64,000 bases of DNA from Christiangramia lutea (GCF_022489035.1 NZ_JAKVTV010000003.1:62001-126000); one strand, 5' to 3'; shown: positions 28,800 to 36,712, numbered from the stretch's first letter. Notes: generated by a model from the sequence alone, not told the origin. Translations and numbers: made by a program.

Positions 28800-29030
28800 A
28801 TGTCTAACTTCATATCTGATATTCGGTATTATCTGGAGAAACATGGGTTCTATGTTTCTACACGTATGGCAGATAAATTGGGAATGCGCGCCAAGAACGT
28901 AAGGTTGTTCTTTATATATGCGTCGTTTTTTACCATGGGAGTTGGCTTTATAGTATACCTCGTATTAGCCTTCTGGCTTAAATTGAAAGATCTAATTTAC
29001 ACCAAGCGAACTTCGGTATTCGATCTATGA
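28800..29030 (+). CDS. PspC-domain small membrane protein
   Basis: 76 residues forming one PspC domain: a soluble N-terminal half (IRYYLEKHGFYVSTRMADKLG) followed by one membrane hairpin region (about 36-60, FFIYASFFTMGVGFIVYLVLAFWL). PspC-type proteins take part in membrane-stress sensing or toxicity control in other bacteria. It overlaps the K+ channel gene by four bases (ATGA), so the two are co-translated. Confidence 0.85.
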   Translation: MSNFISDIRYYLEKHGFYVSTRMADKLGMRAKNVRLFFIYASFFTMGVGFIVYLVLAFWLKLKDLIYTKRTSVFDL

Positions 29031-30037
29031 GAGAGCTGATAGATTCAAAATTAAGACTGGCCGTTGTGTTAATCATTTTGGTATTTATAACCGGAGTGAT
29101 TGGTTTTCACTTCCTATATGATTATACCTGGATAGATGCCTTGTACATGACTATTATCACCATAAGCACTGTGGGATATGGCGAAGTACAGCCAATGGGG
29201 ACCTACGGCAAACTATTTACCTCGGTATTTATTATTACTGGACTTTTTATTTTCGGTTTTGGATTATCAACCATAACTGAATACGTGCTAAACAAGAACA
29301 ATATTGGTAATCTAAAACGTAATAAAATGAAAAAAAGAATTGATTCTTTTAAAGATCACATCATTGTTTGCGGGTACGGGCAAAATGGTAAGGAAGCGGT
29401 TCAAAAGTTATTGGATTACCGGAAGAATTTTGTGATCATAGATGATAATGAAGAAGTTTTTCAAGGAATCGATGATGACAGGCTAATTTATATTGTTGGG
29501 AATGCTACCGAAGATGAGGTTCTTATTAGCGCAGGAGTGGAAAGGGCTTCTACACTTATTTGTGCCTTACCCAGGGATGCCGATAATTTATTCATTGTTC
29601 TCTCTGCAAGGCAGTTAAAAAAAGATCTTAAGATCATAAGCCGGGCTACTGAAGAGAACAGTTATAAGAAATTAAAACTTGCGGGAGCAGATAATGTGAT
29701 CATGCCAGATAGGATAGGAGGTAGCCATATGGCTTCTTTGGTGGTAGTTCCAGACCTGGTAGAATTTCTCGATAACCTTTCAGTTTCTGGAGAGCATGAT
29801 AGTATAAACGTGGAACAGATACCTTTCACCAAAGTCTGTTCAGATGGCATAGAGAAGACGATTGCCGAAACCGATATTCGTAGAAAAACAGGATGCTCTA
29901 TTATTGGGTATAAATCACCTTCCGGAACTTATGTGGTAAATCCAGAACCTTCTTTAAAACTAGAGAAAGAATCTAAATTGATCATGATTGGAAGACCGGA
30001 ACAAATAGAAAGTCTAAAAAAATATTATTCGGTATAA
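29027..30037 (+). CDS. Two-TM potassium channel with RCK/TrkA domains
   Basis: 336 residues. TM1 about 11-30, pore loop with selectivity filter TVGYG at about 48-52, TM2 about 66-83. A cytoplasmic RCK_N domain follows with the nucleotide motif VCGYGQNGKEA at about 114-124, then TrkA_C at about 250-336. Forms a tetrameric K+ channel gated by ligand or ions. Overlaps pspC by four bases. Confidence 0.92.
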   Translation: MRELIDSKLRLAVVLIILVFITGVIGFHFLYDYTWIDALYMTIITISTVGYGEVQPMGTYGKLFTSVFIITGLFIFGFGLSTITEYVLNKNNIGNLKRNKMKKRIDSFKDHIIVCGYGQNGKEAVQKLLDYRKNFVIIDDNEEVFQGIDDDRLIYIVGNATEDEVLISAGVERASTLICALPRDADNLFIVLSARQLKKDLKIISRATEENSYKKLKLAGADNVIMPDRIGGSHMASLVVVPDLVEFLDNLSVSGEHDSINVEQIPFTKVCSDGIEKTIAETDIRRKTGCSIIGYKSPSGTYVVNPEPSLKLEKESKLIMIGRPEQIESLKKYYSV

Positions 30038-30183
30038 TATGAGATGGCTAAAAAAGGTATTGCAGATTCAAATTCTATTTAACAATAAATTCACAATTTA
30101 ACTCCCAAAAGTTTGATATAGCCCATTTTTTTAGCATATTCACCGGCTGGAAATTTAACTTTAAATAAATAACGCAAAACTAT

Positions 30184-32268
30184 ATGAGAAAGTATTTGCT
30201 TTCAATGTTCTTTTTATTTTCAATTTTTGGATTGTCTGCACAAGAACTGGACGTAAAAGCCAATATTGGTAATCCTTCAAACGTCATTAATAACGGGTTC
30301 ATCGAATTGGATGTAACCGGTGGTACTCCTCCTTATCAATATAAATGGTCTAACCAGTCTACCAGCCTTGAATCTAACAGGGCTGAAGGTCTAACTGAAG
30401 GAATTTCTTATGAAGTTGTTGTTACCGATAGCCAGGGAAAATCGGTTGAAAAATCTTACACCGTAAAAGCTGAAGCTATTACCGAACATTTTAATGGAAC
30501 TTTTGCCCCTATAGTTGAAAATATGGGTAATGTGCTTTTCTGGGATCCATTCTCTGCAATTGGGATCTATGATCCGGTAGTATATGCAGACTTAAAAAGG
30601 ATCGAAGCCCCTGAATGGGATGCAACCGAGAAGGTAAAGTATGTTCTTAAAGAATGGCTGGTTGAAGAAGGTGAGCATGTCACCGAAGGTGATCCTGTAG
30701 CTATCGTTACTAAAAATGGTGAAGAAATTACAGCTAATGCAAACGCCGAAGGTTCTTTAAAGCATTTTCTTGATGAAGGTGAAGTCATTTATGATTCAGA
30801 GAATAAAGAGGACGTTATTGAGCAGGGAGCTCAGTATTTTGCGAGCATAGAATATGATGAGCCGGTTGCGTTATTACATCCTAACGGAGATCCTCAAACT
30901 AAAAATATTCCATTTATTGTGGTTTGGTTGGTGCTAGGAGCATTGTTCTTTACGCTTCGTCTTGGATTTATTAATATTAGAGGTTTTAGACACTCTTTAC
31001 AACTTGCTAAAGGTAAATTTGACGATCCAAACGCCCCAGGTCAGGTAACCCACTTCCAGGCTTTGGCAACTGCCGTTTCTGGTACCGTAGGTCTTGGTAA
31101 TATCGCCGGTGTAGCTGTAGCTATCTCACTTGGAGGTGCTGGAGCAACTATGTGGATGATCCTTGCGGGACTTCTAGGGATGTCTTCGAAATTCGTAGAA
31201 TGTACCCTGGGTGTAAAATACAGGTTTATTAATTCTGAAGGACGTGTTTTTGGTGGGCCAATGAACTACCTTAGATACGGTCTTGAAAAAAGAAATAAAA
31301 GAGGCCTTGGTAAATTTCTTGCCGGCTTCTTCGCCATCCTGGCAATTGGTGCTTCCTTTGGTGGAGGAAACATGTTCCAGGCTAACCAGTCTTTCTCAAT
31401 CCTTGCAGGGGAATTCCCGATGTTGGCTGGAAATGGATTCTGGTTTGGTATCGTAGTAGCAGTTCTTGTAGGGATTGTTATTATAGGTGGTATTAGTAGT
31501 ATTGCAAAAGTAACTGGGAAGATCGTACCTATTATGGCGGCGGTTTATGTGATTGGTGCATTTGTGGTTATTGGAGTGAACTTCGGAAATATTGGTCCTG
31601 CTTTTTCTGCGATCTGGGATGGAGCATTTAGTCCTAGTGCATTAAAAGGTGGAGTTATCGGAGTTTTGATCGTTGGATTCCAGAGAGCGGCCTTCTCAAA
31701 TGAGGCCGGTGTTGGATCTGCAGCTATTGCTCACTCGGCAGCAAAAACAAATTATCCTCCATCTGAAGGTTTTGTTGCTCTTCTTGAACCATTTATCGAT
31801 ACCGTGGTAGTATGTACCCTAACAGCTTTAGTGCTTATCTTTACCGGTATGCACGAAGTTGAAGGTGTAGGAGGAGTTGAACTTACTTCTACTGCATTTG
31901 GAAGTGTGATCTCTTGGTTCCCATATGTACTTGCAACTGCAGTATTCCTTTTTGCTTTTTCTACCATGATTTCTTGGTCTTATTACGGAATGAGAGCCTG
32001 GACTTATCTGTTCGGAAAAAGCAAGAAAAACGAAATGATCTATAAATCTCTTTTCCTTGTGTTTGTTGTTGTTGGAGCATCTGTTAGTTTAGGAGCTGTC
32101 CTTGACTTCTCAGATATGATGATCCTTGCTATGTCTTTCCCTAATATCATCGGATTATACTTCATGATTGGTGAGGTTAGTGATGATCTTAAGGAATACA
32201 CCCACAGGTTAAAAGCTGGGGAGTTATTTCACAAAACTGAAAAGAAAGAAGCTGAAGCGGCCTCTTAG
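30184..32268 (+). CDS. AGCS sodium:amino-acid symporter with N-terminal SprB-like and lipoyl-like domains (paralogue 2)
   Basis: 694 residues, same domain order as the protein at 24518: signal peptide 1-20 (LSAQ), SprB-like repeat about 28-93 (GGTPPYQYKWS, YEVVVTDSQGKSV), LFWDPFSAIGIYDP linker, lipoyl/biotinyl-like fold about 152-225 (LKEWLVEEGEHVTEGDPVAIV, ANAEGSLKHF), transporter from about 242 (IPFIVVWLVLGALFFTLRL). The transporter halves are very alike, the extra domains much less so. It has its own 146-base upstream region and is followed 13 bases later by the helix-hairpin-helix gene. Confidence 0.9.
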   Translation: MRKYLLSMFFLFSIFGLSAQELDVKANIGNPSNVINNGFIELDVTGGTPPYQYKWSNQSTSLESNRAEGLTEGISYEVVVTDSQGKSVEKSYTVKAEAITEHFNGTFAPIVENMGNVLFWDPFSAIGIYDPVVYADLKRIEAPEWDATEKVKYVLKEWLVEEGEHVTEGDPVAIVTKNGEEITANANAEGSLKHFLDEGEVIYDSENKEDVIEQGAQYFASIEYDEPVALLHPNGDPQTKNIPFIVVWLVLGALFFTLRLGFINIRGFRHSLQLAKGKFDDPNAPGQVTHFQALATAVSGTVGLGNIAGVAVAISLGGAGATMWMILAGLLGMSSKFVECTLGVKYRFINSEGRVFGGPMNYLRYGLEKRNKRGLGKFLAGFFAILAIGASFGGGNMFQANQSFSILAGEFPMLAGNGFWFGIVVAVLVGIVIIGGISSIAKVTGKIVPIMAAVYVIGAFVVIGVNFGNIGPAFSAIWDGAFSPSALKGGVIGVLIVGFQRAAFSNEAGVGSAAIAHSAAKTNYPPSEGFVALLEPFIDTVVVCTLTALVLIFTGMHEVEGVGGVELTSTAFGSVISWFPYVLATAVFLFAFSTMISWSYYGMRAWTYLFGKSKKNEMIYKSLFLVFVVVGASVSLGAVLDFSDMMILAMSFPNIIGLYFMIGEVSDDLKEYTHRLKAGELFHKTEKKEAEAAS

Positions 32269-32281
32269 GTCCTTTTAAATA

Positions 32282-33148
32282 ATGAAATTCTTTAAATCCC
32301 ATTTTGCGCTTTCCAGAAGTCAGCAAAATGGGATTTTTGTTTTAATTCTGGCCATTATCACTCTACAGGTGATCCTCATTGTAGATTTCTCCGCTGAACC
32401 TGAGTTAGATCCGGCAGAAACTACACAGGTTGAAGCTTTCCAAAAAGAACTTGATTCTTTAAATCAGGTCTCTGTTATTAATAAAAAGGATACAATTTAT
32501 CCGTTCAATCCTAATTACCTGACAGATTTTAAAGGATATCAGCTAGGCCTGAGTGTCGAAGAGATTGATAGGCTTCTTGCCTACAGGGCGCAGGAAAAAT
32601 GGGTGAACTCAGCCAGGGAATTTCAGGAAGTAACCGGCGTGTCTGATAGTCTTTTGAAAAAGATCTCGTCGTATTTCAGGTTTCCAGAATGGGTAGAAAA
32701 AAGGAATATTTACAAATCTGAAGTAAAAGATCCCAAAACAGACGATGTAGTTCTTGATCTTAATTCTGCTTCTGCTGAAGAAATTAAAAGAGTCAATGGG
32801 GTAGGTGAGGTGCTTTCAGAAAGGATTGTAAAATATAGAAATAGTATCGATGGTTTTATGGATCCCGTTCAGCTAAATGATGTTTATGGCTTAACGCCTG
32901 AAGTAATCTCCAGAATTAATCTAAAATTTAAGATACTTTCAAAACCTGATAGAACCATAAAAAATATCAATTCAATTTCTGAAGCCGAGTTGGCGGAAAT
33001 ACCATATTTTAAAGCTGATGTTGCCAAAAAAATAATAAGCTATCGTAAGCTTCATGAAGGCATTACTAGTTTTGAGGAATTAATAGAAATTGAGGGGTTT
33101 CCTTACGATAAAATCGATAGAATTAAATTATATTTGGCCATAGAGTAA
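32282..33148 (+). CDS. Helix-hairpin-helix (ComEA-like) protein
   Basis: 288 residues. One N-terminal membrane segment (about 18-36, IFVLILAIITLQVILIV), then three HhH units, the clearest at about 158-215 (DLNSASAEEIKRVNGVGEVLSERIVKYR) and about 230-285 (INSISEAELAEIPYFKADVAKKII). ComEA-like HhH domains bind DNA without sequence preference in uptake systems, but other HhH proteins are structural. It is close behind the AGCS gene, so readthrough expression is likely. Confidence 0.82.
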   Translation: MKFFKSHFALSRSQQNGIFVLILAIITLQVILIVDFSAEPELDPAETTQVEAFQKELDSLNQVSVINKKDTIYPFNPNYLTDFKGYQLGLSVEEIDRLLAYRAQEKWVNSAREFQEVTGVSDSLLKKISSYFRFPEWVEKRNIYKSEVKDPKTDDVVLDLNSASAEEIKRVNGVGEVLSERIVKYRNSIDGFMDPVQLNDVYGLTPEVISRINLKFKILSKPDRTIKNINSISEAELAEIPYFKADVAKKIISYRKLHEGITSFEELIEIEGFPYDKIDRIKLYLAIE

Positions 33149-33237
33149 AATTTGGAATAAAAAGCTATCCAGATTATTAAAAATATAATTCAGAAATACC
33201 ACTTATTTCAAAATAAAAGTGGTTTAAAAATATTAGG

Positions 33238-34404
33238 ATGAGTAGATATTTTACCGAGGAACATGAATTGTTCAGGAAGAGTTTTCAGGAATTTCTGCAA
33301 AAGGAAGTCGTGCCTCATATAGAGAATTGGGAGGAGACCGGAACCATAGAAAGATTTATATGGAAGAAGTTTGGTGAGATGGGATATTTTGGGTTGAATC
33401 AGCCTGAAGAATATGGTGGAATGGGTCTTGATCTTTTCTATACCGTAATTTTTCTGGAGGAACTTCAGAAGATCAATTCCGGAGGTTTCGCCGCTGCAAT
33501 GTGGGCACATGCTTATTTGGCTATGACTCATGTAAAGGTGGAAGCAGATCACGATTTGAAGGAGAAATATTTAACTCCTGCCATTGAAGGTGAAAAAATT
33601 GGATGTCTTTGTGTTTCAGAACCTTTTGGAGGTTCAGATGTTGCAGGGATGAAAACCACTGCAACTAAAAAAGGTGATAAATATGTTATCAATGGTTCAA
33701 AAACCTTTATCACAAATGGTGTTTATGCCGACTTTTACGTGGTTGCTGCCAAAACAGATCCTGAGAAAGGAAACAAAGGAATGAGTATTTTCCTCCTTGA
33801 TAAAGATTTTAAAGGAATCTCTGCAACCAAATTGAATAAACTAGGATGGAGAGCATCAGATACTGCTGAAATTGCTTTTGATAGTGTAGAAGTTCCCGAA
33901 GCAAACCTACTGGGAGAAGAAGGTAAAGGTTTTAGTTATATCATGCAGCATTTTGCAATGGAGCGTTTGATTATGGGTATTAATGCTCATGCTCGTTCCG
34001 AGTTTGCTTTGGAGTATACGATGGGTTATATGAAAGAAAGAGAAGCTTTCGGAAAAACACTTGATCAATTCCAGGCCTTGAGGCATTCAATTGCAGAAAT
34101 GGTTAGTGAAGTGGAAGTGATCAAAGAATTCAACTACGCGACAGCTCAACGACTGAATGACGGAGAATATGTAGTAAAAGAGGCAAGTATGTCTAAAATG
34201 CTGGCAACTAAAATTGCAGATGAGGTAATGTATAAATGCCTTCAAATGCTGGGAGGTTATGGATATATGGAAGATTATCCAATGGCAAGAATGTTTAGAG
34301 ACAGTAGACTTGGACCCATAGGAGGTGGAACTTCTGAAATCCTGAAAGAGATTATCGCCAAAATGGTGATTGATCAGAAAGAATACAAGCCAGCTGCTAA
34401 GTAA
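33238..34404 (+). CDS. Acyl-CoA dehydrogenase
   Basis: 388 residues, standard length. N-terminal helical domain, middle beta domain with FAD loop CVSEPFGGSDVAGMKTT, C-terminal helical domain with LQMLGGYGYMEDYPMARMFRD and GGTSEI. Oxidises the alpha-beta bond of acyl-CoA, passing electrons to ETF. Chain preference is unknown. The catalytic Glu is expected near the C-terminal MLGGYGYMED region. Its last 16 codons and stop lie in the first unit of an 80-bp tandem repeat. Confidence 0.93.
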   Translation: MSRYFTEEHELFRKSFQEFLQKEVVPHIENWEETGTIERFIWKKFGEMGYFGLNQPEEYGGMGLDLFYTVIFLEELQKINSGGFAAAMWAHAYLAMTHVKVEADHDLKEKYLTPAIEGEKIGCLCVSEPFGGSDVAGMKTTATKKGDKYVINGSKTFITNGVYADFYVVAAKTDPEKGNKGMSIFLLDKDFKGISATKLNKLGWRASDTAEIAFDSVEVPEANLLGEEGKGFSYIMQHFAMERLIMGINAHARSEFALEYTMGYMKEREAFGKTLDQFQALRHSIAEMVSEVEVIKEFNYATAQRLNDGEYVVKEASMSKMLATKIADEVMYKCLQMLGGYGYMEDYPMARMFRDSRLGPIGGGTSEILKEIIAKMVIDQKEYKPAAK

Positions 34405-34548
34405 GAATTTTGGCGAAAATTGTTTTCAAGATTATCGCCAAAATGGTGATCGATCAGAAAGAATGCAAGCCAGCTGCTAAGTAAGAATTTTGGCGAAAAT
34501 TGTTTTCAAGATTATCTCCAAAATGGTGATCGATCAGAAGGAATATAT
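34351..34548 (+). repeat. 80-bp tandem repeat covering the end of the acyl-CoA dehydrogenase gene (about 2.4 copies)
   Basis: Unit 1 at 34351-34430, unit 2 at 34431-34510 (two differences from unit 1) and a partial unit 3 from 34511. Unit 1 contains the real 3' codons and stop TAA; units 2 and 3 repeat them as non-coding copies. Arms ATTTTGGCGA and TCGCCAAAAT (34407-34416, 34435-34444) form a hairpin across the unit junction. The 34405-34610 gap holds only this repeat and its unique tail. Confidence 0.92.
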
Positions 34549-34610
34549 GGATGCGTCTCATCAGAAATTTGGTCTGAGTAGAATCGATATCCAGAGAATG
34601 GTTAGAAGTA

Positions 34611-34643
34611 AAAAGATCCTGGGTTATCCCGGGATCTTTTTTT
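34611..34643 (+). terminator. Terminator downstream of the 80-bp repeat
   Basis: Twelve-base-pair stem AAAGATCCTGGG / CCCGGGATCTTT (one T-G pair), loop TTAT, then a T run. It serves the acyl-CoA dehydrogenase transcript. Confidence 0.85.
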
Positions 34644-34699
34644 GAGGCCATTCAGAATGAAATAAGTAATAAAAATATTGGGGGTTAATATAAATGCAT

Positions 34700-34707
34700 T
34701 ATCTTTG
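34700..34707 (+). promoter_or_regulatory. -7 box of rpsU
   Basis: TATCTTTG, exact consensus, 34 bases before the rpsU ATG. Confidence 0.7.
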
Positions 34708-34726
34708 CATCCGATTCCAAAAGAAG

Positions 34727-34735
34727 GGAGGTGAT
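34727..34735 (+). promoter_or_regulatory. Strong Shine-Dalgarno sequence of rpsU
   Basis: GGAGGTGAT is nine bases of perfect complement to the 16S rRNA 3' end, six bases before the ATG at 34742. Other starts in the window lack such a site. In Flavobacterium the anti-SD is sequestered on the ribosome with bS21, and rpsU keeps a strong SD that allows autoregulation. Confidence 0.9.
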
Positions 34736-34741
34736 GACACT

Positions 34742-34936
34742 ATGTTAATTATACCAGTTAAAGACGGAGAAAATATAGATAGAGCTCTTAAGCGTTTTAA
34801 GCGTAAGTTCGACAAAACCGGAACTATGCGTCAGCTAAGAGATCGTCAGCATTTTACAAAACCTTCTGTAGAGCGTAGAGCTCAAATTCAGAAAGCTGAG
34901 TACATCCAGCACCTGAGAGACGCAGAAGATATCTAG
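34742..34936 (+). CDS. rpsU: 30S ribosomal protein bS21
   Basis: 64 residues, MLIIPVKDGENIDRALKRFKRKFDKTG, the normal bS21 opening, with a basic C-terminal half. The longer in-frame ATG at 34694 precedes the -7 box and is excluded. bS21 sits at the 30S platform near the 16S 3' end. In Bacteroidota it helps hide the anti-SD. The perfect SD before this gene would be used by ribosomes that lack bS21. Ends with a long hairpin that holds the xerC promoter. Confidence 0.96.
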   Translation: MLIIPVKDGENIDRALKRFKRKFDKTGTMRQLRDRQHFTKPSVERRAQIQKAEYIQHLRDAEDI

Positions 34937-34974
34937 TATTATCTAGAGATTGTAAGATCGATCTAAAATTATAG

Positions 34975-35024
34975 AACTGTTGATAGATCAAAGTTTGCTA
35001 ACTTTGTTTATCAACAGTTTTTTT
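34975..35024 (+). terminator. Nested-stem terminator of rpsU with the xerC -7 box in the loop
   Basis: Outer stem AACTGTTGATA (34975-34985) / TATCAACAGTT (35009-35019); inner stem CAAAGTT / AACTTTG; then seven T residues ending at the base before the xerC ATG. The xerC -7 box TAACTTTG lies in the inner stem. Confidence 0.85.
34999..35006 (+). promoter_or_regulatory. -7 box of xerC
   Basis: TAACTTTG, exact consensus, with a TTG 16 bases upstream (34980-34982). It ends 18 bases before the ATG at 35025 and lies within the rpsU terminator hairpin. Confidence 0.65.
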
Positions 35025-35915
35025 ATGCCTTATTCTTCCTTTCTTGATTATCTTCAACTTGAAAAGAATTACTCTGTTCACACCATTACGGCTTACGAAG
35101 CAGATCTCCGTAGATTTCAGGAATTCTTAGAGGAAACTTATTCTGAAACAGAGCCGAAGAGAGTTAATTATGCTCAAATACGTAGTTGGATCGTGACTTT
35201 ATCGGAATCGGGTATCTCGAATAGAACGATCAACCGAAAATTATCTTCCCTAAAATCATATTATAGGTTTCTTTTAAAAACCGGGCAGATCGAGGTTTCG
35301 CCTTTGATAAAGCATAAGGCATTGAGGACTTCCAAGAAGGTACAGATTCCTTTTTCAGAAAATGAGATAGTAGAAGTGCTTGAAAATATCGACGATACTG
35401 CTTTTGAAGGAGCGCGAGACAGGTTCATGATTGAGCTTTTCTATTCTACAGGAATAAGAAGGATTGAGTTGATAAATACAAAGCTTAGTAATCTTGACCT
35501 GGAAGGGAGAGTGCTAAAAGTTCTTGGGAAGCGAAACAAGGAAAGGTATGTACCTTTGATTGGTTCGGTGGTTGAGACCGGTAAAGCCTACCTGAAAGTG
35601 CGAAAACAGCTTCCGGGAAGTGAGGAAAACGATTATCTTTTTTTAACCTCGAGCGGTGATAAAATCTATGAAAGTTTTGTTTATAGAGTTATAAATAATT
35701 ATTTTAGTGAGGTGTCTGGCAAACTAAAAAAGAGCCCGCATATCCTGCGGCATTCGTTTGCTACTCATTTATTGAACCAGGGAGCTAATTTAAACGCGGT
35801 AAAAGAATTACTTGGGCACTCCAGCCTTGCGGCGACTCAGGTATATACTCACAACAATATTGCCGAGCTAAGCAAAATTCACCAAAAGGCTCATCCCCGG
35901 AACAATAAGAAATAA
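35025..35915 (+). CDS. xerC: Tyrosine recombinase XerC-type
   Basis: 296 residues from ATG 35025 (upstream in-frame starts fall in the promoter hairpin). N-terminal SAM-like core-binding domain (about 1-88), catalytic domain with the R-H-R-H-Y set: R in STGIRRIEL, HILRHSFATHLL, GHSSLAATQVYTH with the tyrosine. Resolves chromosome dimers at dif with a partner. There is no adjacent mobile element, so I read it as the housekeeping enzyme. Confidence 0.93.
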   Translation: MPYSSFLDYLQLEKNYSVHTITAYEADLRRFQEFLEETYSETEPKRVNYAQIRSWIVTLSESGISNRTINRKLSSLKSYYRFLLKTGQIEVSPLIKHKALRTSKKVQIPFSENEIVEVLENIDDTAFEGARDRFMIELFYSTGIRRIELINTKLSNLDLEGRVLKVLGKRNKERYVPLIGSVVETGKAYLKVRKQLPGSEENDYLFLTSSGDKIYESFVYRVINNYFSEVSGKLKKSPHILRHSFATHLLNQGANLNAVKELLGHSSLAATQVYTHNNIAELSKIHQKAHPRNNKK

Positions 35916-35949
35916 TTTAATCTTTTTGTTTAATTAAATTCTACTGGAT

Positions 35950-36252
35950 ATGAAAATGAATCTGCAGTCTGTGAACTTCAATGCCGATCAAAAACTGATT
36001 GACTTCACGCAAAAGAAACTCGATAAGTTAGAAAACTATTTTGATAAGATTATTTATGCTGATGTGTTTTTTAAAGTGCAGAACACGAGTGGAAAGGAAA
36101 ATAAAATTACAGAGATCTTAATCAGTGTTCCAGGTGGAGATTTAATTGTGAAAAAGACCTGCAATAAATTTGAAGCATGTGTAGATGAATGTGTTAATGC
36201 ATTACAACGACAGCTTATTAAGCGTAAAGAAAAATTAAGTGCTCATGTTTAG
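35950..36252 (+). CDS. hpf: Ribosome hibernation-promoting factor (short HPF/RaiA)
   Basis: 100 residues, the short form without the C-terminal dimerisation domain. MKMNLQSVNFNADQKLIDFTQKKLDKLENYF opens the beta-alpha-beta fold that sits in the 30S decoding channel during stationary phase. 34 bases after xerC, so probably co-transcribed with it. Followed by a GAAA-capped terminator that overlaps the next promoter. Confidence 0.92.
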   Translation: MKMNLQSVNFNADQKLIDFTQKKLDKLENYFDKIIYADVFFKVQNTSGKENKITEILISVPGGDLIVKKTCNKFEACVDECVNALQRQLIKRKEKLSAHV

Positions 36253-36296
36253 GTGAATTTTTTTCAAATTATTTTTTGATAAAGGAAATATTTATA

Positions 36297-36304
36297 TACA
36301 TTTG
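36297..36304 (+). promoter_or_regulatory. -7 box of the tRNA-tuf-rpo cluster
   Basis: TACATTTG with TTTG at 36275-36278 (18-base spacer) as -33 element. Transcription would begin near 36309-36311, inside the 5' arm of the hpf terminator. Confidence 0.7.
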
Positions 36305-36305
36305 C

Positions 36306-36332
36306 AGTCCGTTAGAAATAGCGGACTTTTTT
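36306..36332 (+). terminator. Terminator of hpf overlapping the start of the tRNA-tuf transcript
   Basis: Nine-base-pair stem AGTCCGTTA / TAGCGGACT (one T-G pair) closed by a GAAA tetraloop and followed by six T residues. Confidence 0.85.
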
Positions 36333-36355
36333 ATGCTGAAAAAGTGGCATAAAAG

Positions 36356-36429
36356 GCCGATGTAGCTCAGCTGGCTAGAGCAGCTGATTTGTAATCAGCA
36401 GGTCGTGGGTTCGAGTCCCTCCATCGGCT
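36356..36429 (+). tRNA. tRNA-Thr (TGT), copy 1
   Basis: 74 nt; acceptor GCCGATG/CATCGGC, anticodon loop TTTGTAA (TGT), T loop TTCGAGT. Identical to the copy at 57741-57814. Confidence 0.95.
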
Positions 36430-36629
36430 CTTGAAATACTGAAAACACCGAAGTTTCGAAGGTAATTTGAAATTTAAATCATTGTGATTTAAGTGATTGA
36501 GAAATAATCTTCAGAAATTTTAAAAAATGCTTTGGATGGTGCTTATAATTTGCTTTAATTTGCAGCCGTTTTAAAAACCACCAGAGCTTAGCTTTATCGG
36601 CTATGGTTCTATGAAATAGTGGTAAAATT

Positions 36630-36712
36630 GGGGAGATACTCAAGCGGCCAACGAGGACAGACTGTAAATCTGTTGTCTTTCGACTTCGCAGGTTCGAATC
36701 CTGCTCTCCCCA
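36630..36712 (+). tRNA. tRNA-Tyr (GTA)
   Basis: 83 nt class II tRNA; acceptor GGGGAGA/TCTCCCC, anticodon loop CTGTAAA (GTA), long variable arm. Confidence 0.95.

Noticed and set aside
34431-34648. Possible second gene fragment after the acyl-CoA dehydrogenase
   Set aside because: The apparent coding match is only the 80-bp tandem repeat of the gene's own tail, and the frame runs through the terminator.
34980-35915. Mobile element marked by the tyrosine recombinase
   Set aside because: The recombinase has normal XerC length and housekeeping neighbours (rpsU, hpf); no attachment repeats or cargo genes are seen.
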